64,000 nt of DNA, from assembly GCA_038247115.1 (NCBI GenBank), contig JBBRVG010000006.1, forward strand, positions 1 through 64,000. Direction: 5' to 3'. The notes beneath the pieces were generated by a model. It was given only the letters and a program-made list of their open reading frames with translations. It searched no databases and was not told where the DNA came from. A program made the position numbers and the translations under genes. The DNA comes from Pseudaeromonas sp038247115. GTDB lineage: Bacteria > Pseudomonadota > Gammaproteobacteria > Enterobacterales > Aeromonadaceae. Shown one piece after another: positions 60,500 through 64,000 of this stretch. Position 1 is the stretch's first letter. The number at the start of each line of letters is the position of its first letter.

Positions 60500-62479
60500 C
60501 TAAACCTTGAAACGCGCGATGAGTTGTTGTTGTGTCGCCGCCAGCGCCGCCAGCACATCACTGCTGGTCGCCGAATCCCGGGATGCGATTTCAGTTTCGT
60601 GGGCAACGTCGGCAATCCCCGAAATATGCTGGGCGACACCTTGGCTGACCGAGATCTGCTCGGCCGCCGCATGGGCCACCTGATCGGTCATCTCCTTGAT
60701 AGCCTCCATCCGCTGTGCAACTCCTTGCAACGCCTCTTCGGTATCGCGGGTTTGCTGCACACACAGCCGCGTCTGTTCATGACTACGTCCCATCACCGAA
60801 ACCACATCGTTACTCGATGCTTGCAGATTGTGGATCATGGACTGTATCTCTTCCGTCGACTGCTGGGTGCGATTGGCCAAAGCCCGGACCTCATCGGCGA
60901 CGACGGCAAAACCACGGCCCGCATCACCAGCCCGAGCCGCCTCGATAGCAGCATTCAGGGCGAGCAAATTGGTCTGCTCGGCAATGCCGCGGATAACATC
61001 CAGAATGCTGCCAATATTGCCACTGAAACCATCAAGCTTGTGGGTGATGCTCACGGCAGCCTCGATCTCTTCCGCCAGATGTTCGATACGCTGGCGGTTG
61101 TTAATCACCAGATTCCTGCTCTGCCGGGTTTCGTCATTGGCCTGATCCACTTGATTGCGTGCATTTTCGGTAGAGCGCGCAACTTCGGTGGCACTCACCT
61201 CCAGCTCGGTAATGGCCGCAGCCACCTGATCGGTCTGACTCTTTTGATCCTGAACCCGCGCCATGGCCCGCTCGCTGATCTGGGCCGTGCGTTCAGTTTC
61301 CGCCACCAGGTGCTCGGAGCCGTTACGGATCTCGACCAAGAGCGTATCGGTATTGCTGGCCAGCTGATCAATAGAACGAGATAAGGCCCCGAACTCATCC
61401 TGACTGCGATAATTGATACGCCGGGTCATGTCCCCCTGCGCCATCAGCGAGAGCTCCTTGTTGATCAGTTGCAGTGGGCGTTGAATGCTGCGCGCCGATG
61501 ACCAGGCCACCAGCAAAGCCACACCAACCGATACCGCAGACACCAGCAGGATCCAGAAGATGGCATTCTGCACGGCAGTTGCCGCACTAGCCTTATCCGC
61601 TTGCACGCTTTGGCTCGTCACATCGATGAGCGCCTGTAATTCCTGATTGACCTGATTGGAGAGTCGATCCAGCTCAGCTTGCGCCGCCAGAACCTCCCGG
61701 GTGAGTTGTTGGTCTTGCACCAGAGTTCGGATCAAACCCCGATCGCCGAATGCCAGCTTCTTAAGCAGCTCGACATTGCGACTAAAGCGCTGTTTCACAT
61801 CATCGGGTACAACGATATTTTCCAGGCGCTTGTCGGCAATCTCGATATCCTTGGCCAACACCTTTTCCAACGATAACAGATCCGTATTTCCATCTGTGCG
61901 CTGGATCTGCTTGATATCCCGCGCAATACCACTGGTGATCAATTCAGCCTTGTTGTGCAAAGAGCGTTTGCTGGAAGTAAATTGCAGCAACAAATCGGCC
62001 GCCGAGCGGTAGGAGTCATCCAGCCGCAAAAACTGATTGCGCATCCCCATCAGGCGAGCTTCCAGCTCGACCTGTTGTTGGTGCAACCCCATCATTTTTT
62101 CCGCCACTCCGAAGACCTGAGGGGCCAACTTTTGTACAGCCTCGAGTCGACTCAGCTCGGTGCCTTGCAGATCAAAAGCCACCATCCCCTGAAGTTGCTG
62201 GCTGTAGAGCTGTTTGCTCTGTTCATACTGTTGGCGCAATGCCGGTAGCGCCGACGCCTGCCGATTGCTCAGATGAGCCAGGGTATAGCGATTGGCCAGC
62301 AACAAGGCTTCGCGCAAACGCGTCGTGGTCATCGCCAGCGGCGTTGCCTTCTCGGTCACCTGTTTGAGCTGATTATGAATGCCGGTAGTCTGTAGGTAAC
62401 TGATGCCACCCAAGATCAGCAGCAACAACAGCAACAGCGCAAATCCAGCCTTGATGCGTTGGACGATTGAAAGGGTCAT
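60500..62479 (-). CDS. Methyl-accepting chemotaxis protein with large helical periplasmic domain (copy 2)
   Basis: 659 residues from ATG 62479 (AGGGAAG at about 6 nt), paralogue of 18273-20252. Same plan: membrane segment near 11-29 (AGFALLLLLLLILGGISYL), long helical sensor with the shared RSAADLLL and ELITSGIARDIK segments, second membrane segment, HAMP, and signalling tip EQTNLLALNAAIEAARAGD. The ending IARFKV matches VARFKL of copy 1. The signalling halves are closer than the sensor halves, indicating altered ligand or partner choice after duplication. Confidence 0.94.
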   Translation of the reverse strand: MTLSIVQRIKAGFALLLLLLLILGGISYLQTTGIHNQLKQVTEKATPLAMTTTRLREALLLANRYTLAHLSNRQASALPALRQQYEQSKQLYSQQLQGMVAFDLQGTELSRLEAVQKLAPQVFGVAEKMMGLHQQQVELEARLMGMRNQFLRLDDSYRSAADLLLQFTSSKRSLHNKAELITSGIARDIKQIQRTDGNTDLLSLEKVLAKDIEIADKRLENIVVPDDVKQRFSRNVELLKKLAFGDRGLIRTLVQDQQLTREVLAAQAELDRLSNQVNQELQALIDVTSQSVQADKASAATAVQNAIFWILLVSAVSVGVALLVAWSSARSIQRPLQLINKELSLMAQGDMTRRINYRSQDEFGALSRSIDQLASNTDTLLVEIRNGSEHLVAETERTAQISERAMARVQDQKSQTDQVAAAITELEVSATEVARSTENARNQVDQANDETRQSRNLVINNRQRIEHLAEEIEAAVSITHKLDGFSGNIGSILDVIRGIAEQTNLLALNAAIEAARAGDAGRGFAVVADEVRALANRTQQSTEEIQSMIHNLQASSNDVVSVMGRSHEQTRLCVQQTRDTEEALQGVAQRMEAIKEMTDQVAHAAAEQISVSQGVAQHISGIADVAHETEIASRDSATSSDVLAALAATQQQLIARFKV

Positions 62480-62872
62480 CACGTCTTCCCTTGATATAAG
62501 TGAATGATTGGAGTGGAGCAGGCGCATCATCCAGATGCCGAAACCGTTTGCAAATGATTCAGGGCCTATCTGTGCACCAGAACATGCTGTTGGCATAAAG
62601 CGCCAACAAATTAATACCCTATCGGAACCCTTGGTCGCATGAGGCTCCGAACATCCCAAGTGTAGACAATCGCTCAGCAGATGAGAGGAGTAAACACACC
62701 GCCAACCTGGGCAATTGCCAGTCATGTCTCAAGGCGGACGAGAAAGCATGAGTGCGCTAAAAATAGAACACGCAGCATGATATGCGACCGCGAGGCTCGG
62801 GAGCTGTAATGCTTAAGGCAATAGACCGCAGCCCTAGTACGGTGACTGCGGCGCATTATGGTGCCTGATGAT
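62480..62872. other. Intergenic region before the second chemoreceptor gene
   Basis: 393 bp between recD end and the receptor start (both minus strand). It must hold the receptor promoter. No GAAATCGATTTC operator is present, unlike the first island. No gene recognised. Confidence 0.4.
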
Positions 62873-64000
62873 TTATCTGCCCGAGCGCTCAAGCATGGCC
62901 GTCAAGCCGCTATTGCGCTCGGTCGGGCGCAGGACAACCCGCGCCAGCAACTCCTCACTGCCGAATAACGCCAGGCGTTGTTTAGCCCGGGTTACACCGG
63001 TATACAGCAGTTCGCGAGTCAGCACCGGGCTATCCTGCTCGGGCAACACCAGCAGAGTCTGGGCAAACTCCGACCCCTGGGACTTGTGGATGGTCATGGC
63101 ATAAACGGTCTCATGGGGTGGTAAGCGACTGGGTAAAAGAGCTCGCAAACCACCATCGGGTTGCTCAAACCACACCTTGAGGCGGCCCGTCTCGTCCGGG
63201 AGGCAGAGCCCCATATCACCGTTATAGAGGCCAACCCCGTGATCATTGCGCACCACCATCACGGGGCGACCGGCATACCAGTCCCCTTCACGCTGAATCA
63301 GCCCTGCCCGTGACAGGGCAAGTTCCAGACGCTGGTTCAGCCCCGCCACTCCGAATGGACCCTCACGCAGAGCACAGAGGATCTGGAAGCCGTGGAATGC
63401 CTTAAACACCTGAGCCACGCCTGCCCCCTCGCGGGCGGCCTTAAGATAGGTGCCGTAACCGGCCACCCCTTGAGCAATCAGGGTCTCGTAGGCATTCCCC
63501 ACCCAGGAGTGCAGAGTGATATCGTTAAAGCCCATCCCCCAGACTGATTTCACCGCCGCCGCATCTCCGCTATTGCAAGCCCGAGCCAACTGGCCGATGC
63601 CTGAATGCTGATCAAAGCGCCAGCTTTTGCTGAGCAGGCAAAGACTGTCGCGCACCGGGGTACTGGTGGCGGACCCCGACAAGCGGTAGCCGGTTTGACG
63701 GGAGAGCCAGGCCGCCAACTCCTGGCTGATACCCTGCTCGATAAAGCTGCAGATATCACCGAGCACGGCTCCCGCCTCCACCGAGGCCAGTTGGTCCTTA
63801 TCACCCAACAAGATCAGCCGGGCATGGGCTGGCAGGGCATCCAGCAAACGCGCCATCATCGGTAAATCCACCATCGAGGCCTCATCCACCACCAGCAGAT
63901 CCAGATGCAAGGGGTTGCCCGCATGGTGGCGGAACTGACTGCGCCCCGGGATCACCCCCAGCAATCGGTGCAGAGTCCCGGCCTCGGTCGGAATAGCATC
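62873..64000 (-). CDS. recD: RecBCD helicase subunit RecD, C-terminal part
   Basis: The frame is open to the right edge, so 375 C-terminal residues are seen. 5'-3' helicase subunit of exonuclease V. Visible motifs: IPTEAGTLHRLLG, LLVVDEASMVDLPMMARLLD (Walker B region), LLGDKDQLASVEAGAVLGD, LCALREGPFGVAGLNQRLE, MTIHKSQGSEFAQ and LYTGVTRAKQRL. Very close to the enteric protein. The Walker A motif would lie outside the window. Confidence 0.97.
   Translation of the reverse strand, partial: DAIPTEAGTLHRLLGVIPGRSQFRHHAGNPLHLDLLVVDEASMVDLPMMARLLDALPAHARLILLGDKDQLASVEAGAVLGDICSFIEQGISQELAAWLSRQTGYRLSGSATSTPVRDSLCLLSKSWRFDQHSGIGQLARACNSGDAAAVKSVWGMGFNDITLHSWVGNAYETLIAQGVAGYGTYLKAAREGAGVAQVFKAFHGFQILCALREGPFGVAGLNQRLELALSRAGLIQREGDWYAGRPVMVVRNDHGVGLYNGDMGLCLPDETGRLKVWFEQPDGGLRALLPSRLPPHETVYAMTIHKSQGSEFAQTLLVLPEQDSPVLTRELLYTGVTRAKQRLALFGSEELLARVVLRPTERNSGLTAMLERSGR

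Noticed and set aside
62480..62700. Possible flagellar sigma-28 promoter for the second chemoreceptor (TCCGATAG on the minus strand)
   Set aside because: Only the -10-like core fits; no TAAA-type -35 at the right distance was found.
1..64000. CRISPR arrays, tRNA/rRNA genes, prophage or transposase genes
   Set aside because: Looked for on both strands; no regular short repeats with spacers, no cloverleaf or rRNA-like segments and no integrase or transposase frame were recognised.

Overview
The window looks like chromosomal DNA from a gammaproteobacterium, most likely of the Aeromonadales. Support comes from the dusB-fis operon, the lptD-surA-pdxA-rsmA-apaG-apaH block next to an amgK-murU pair, the divergent ispB / rplU-rpmA-obgE locus, yjjPB, djlA and recD, all reading closest to Vibrio/Aeromonas/enteric versions. 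The genus is an inference; no rRNA or tRNA gene was seen. Both ends are cut: an HlyD-type adaptor gene at the left (1-135) and recD at the right (62873-64000).

Layout. 0-3.2 kb: an HlyD/TolC-type export pair, then dusB-fis. 3.4-27.3 kb: a large plant-polysaccharide island. It holds a LacI-family regulator, MalM-like lipoprotein, LamB-like porin, a carbohydrate-binding lipoprotein, an ABC sugar importer lacking its ATPase, a GH16 beta-glucanase, a cellobiose-type PTS operon with a GH1 6-phospho-beta-glucosidase, a periplasmic sugar-binding protein paired with a chemoreceptor, a GH3 beta-glucosidase, a GH9 cellulase lipoprotein and a GH10 xylanase lipoprotein. 27.4-28.7 kb: a MerR-DNA-binding/methyltransferase fusion. 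29-43 kb: pentose metabolism, namely transketolase, transaldolase, araA, araD, araB, divergent araFGH, a chemoreceptor and araC. 43-58.8 kb: housekeeping genes. 59-62.7 kb: a second binding-protein/chemoreceptor pair, clearly paralogous to the one at 16.9-20.3 kb. 62.9 kb to the end: recD.

How it works together (inference). Secreted or lipid-anchored GH16, GH9 and GH10 enzymes cut beta-glucan, cellulose and xylan. The carbohydrate-binding lipoprotein and LamB-like porin bring oligosaccharides into the periplasm. GH3 trims them there, and products enter through the PTS (then GH1) or the ABC importer. A 12-bp palindrome, GAAATCGATTTC, and close variants occur at least ten times in exactly three intergenic regions of this island, usually in pairs, twice beside good CRP sites. 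It is the probable operator of the LacI-family protein at 3468-4499. Arabinose from hemicellulose is handled by the ara block, whose control region has direct repeats 21 bp apart as expected for AraC.

Most notable: (1) the operator network; (2) two duplicated binding-protein/chemoreceptor modules without a transporter, whose binding proteins carry low-complexity C-terminal tails; (3) a dispersed intergenic repeat whose four copies show compensatory changes in three stems, so a folded structure is conserved; (4) the MerR-methyltransferase fusion; (5) a terminator in the leader region of the cellulase gene, downstream of a CRP/operator promoter.
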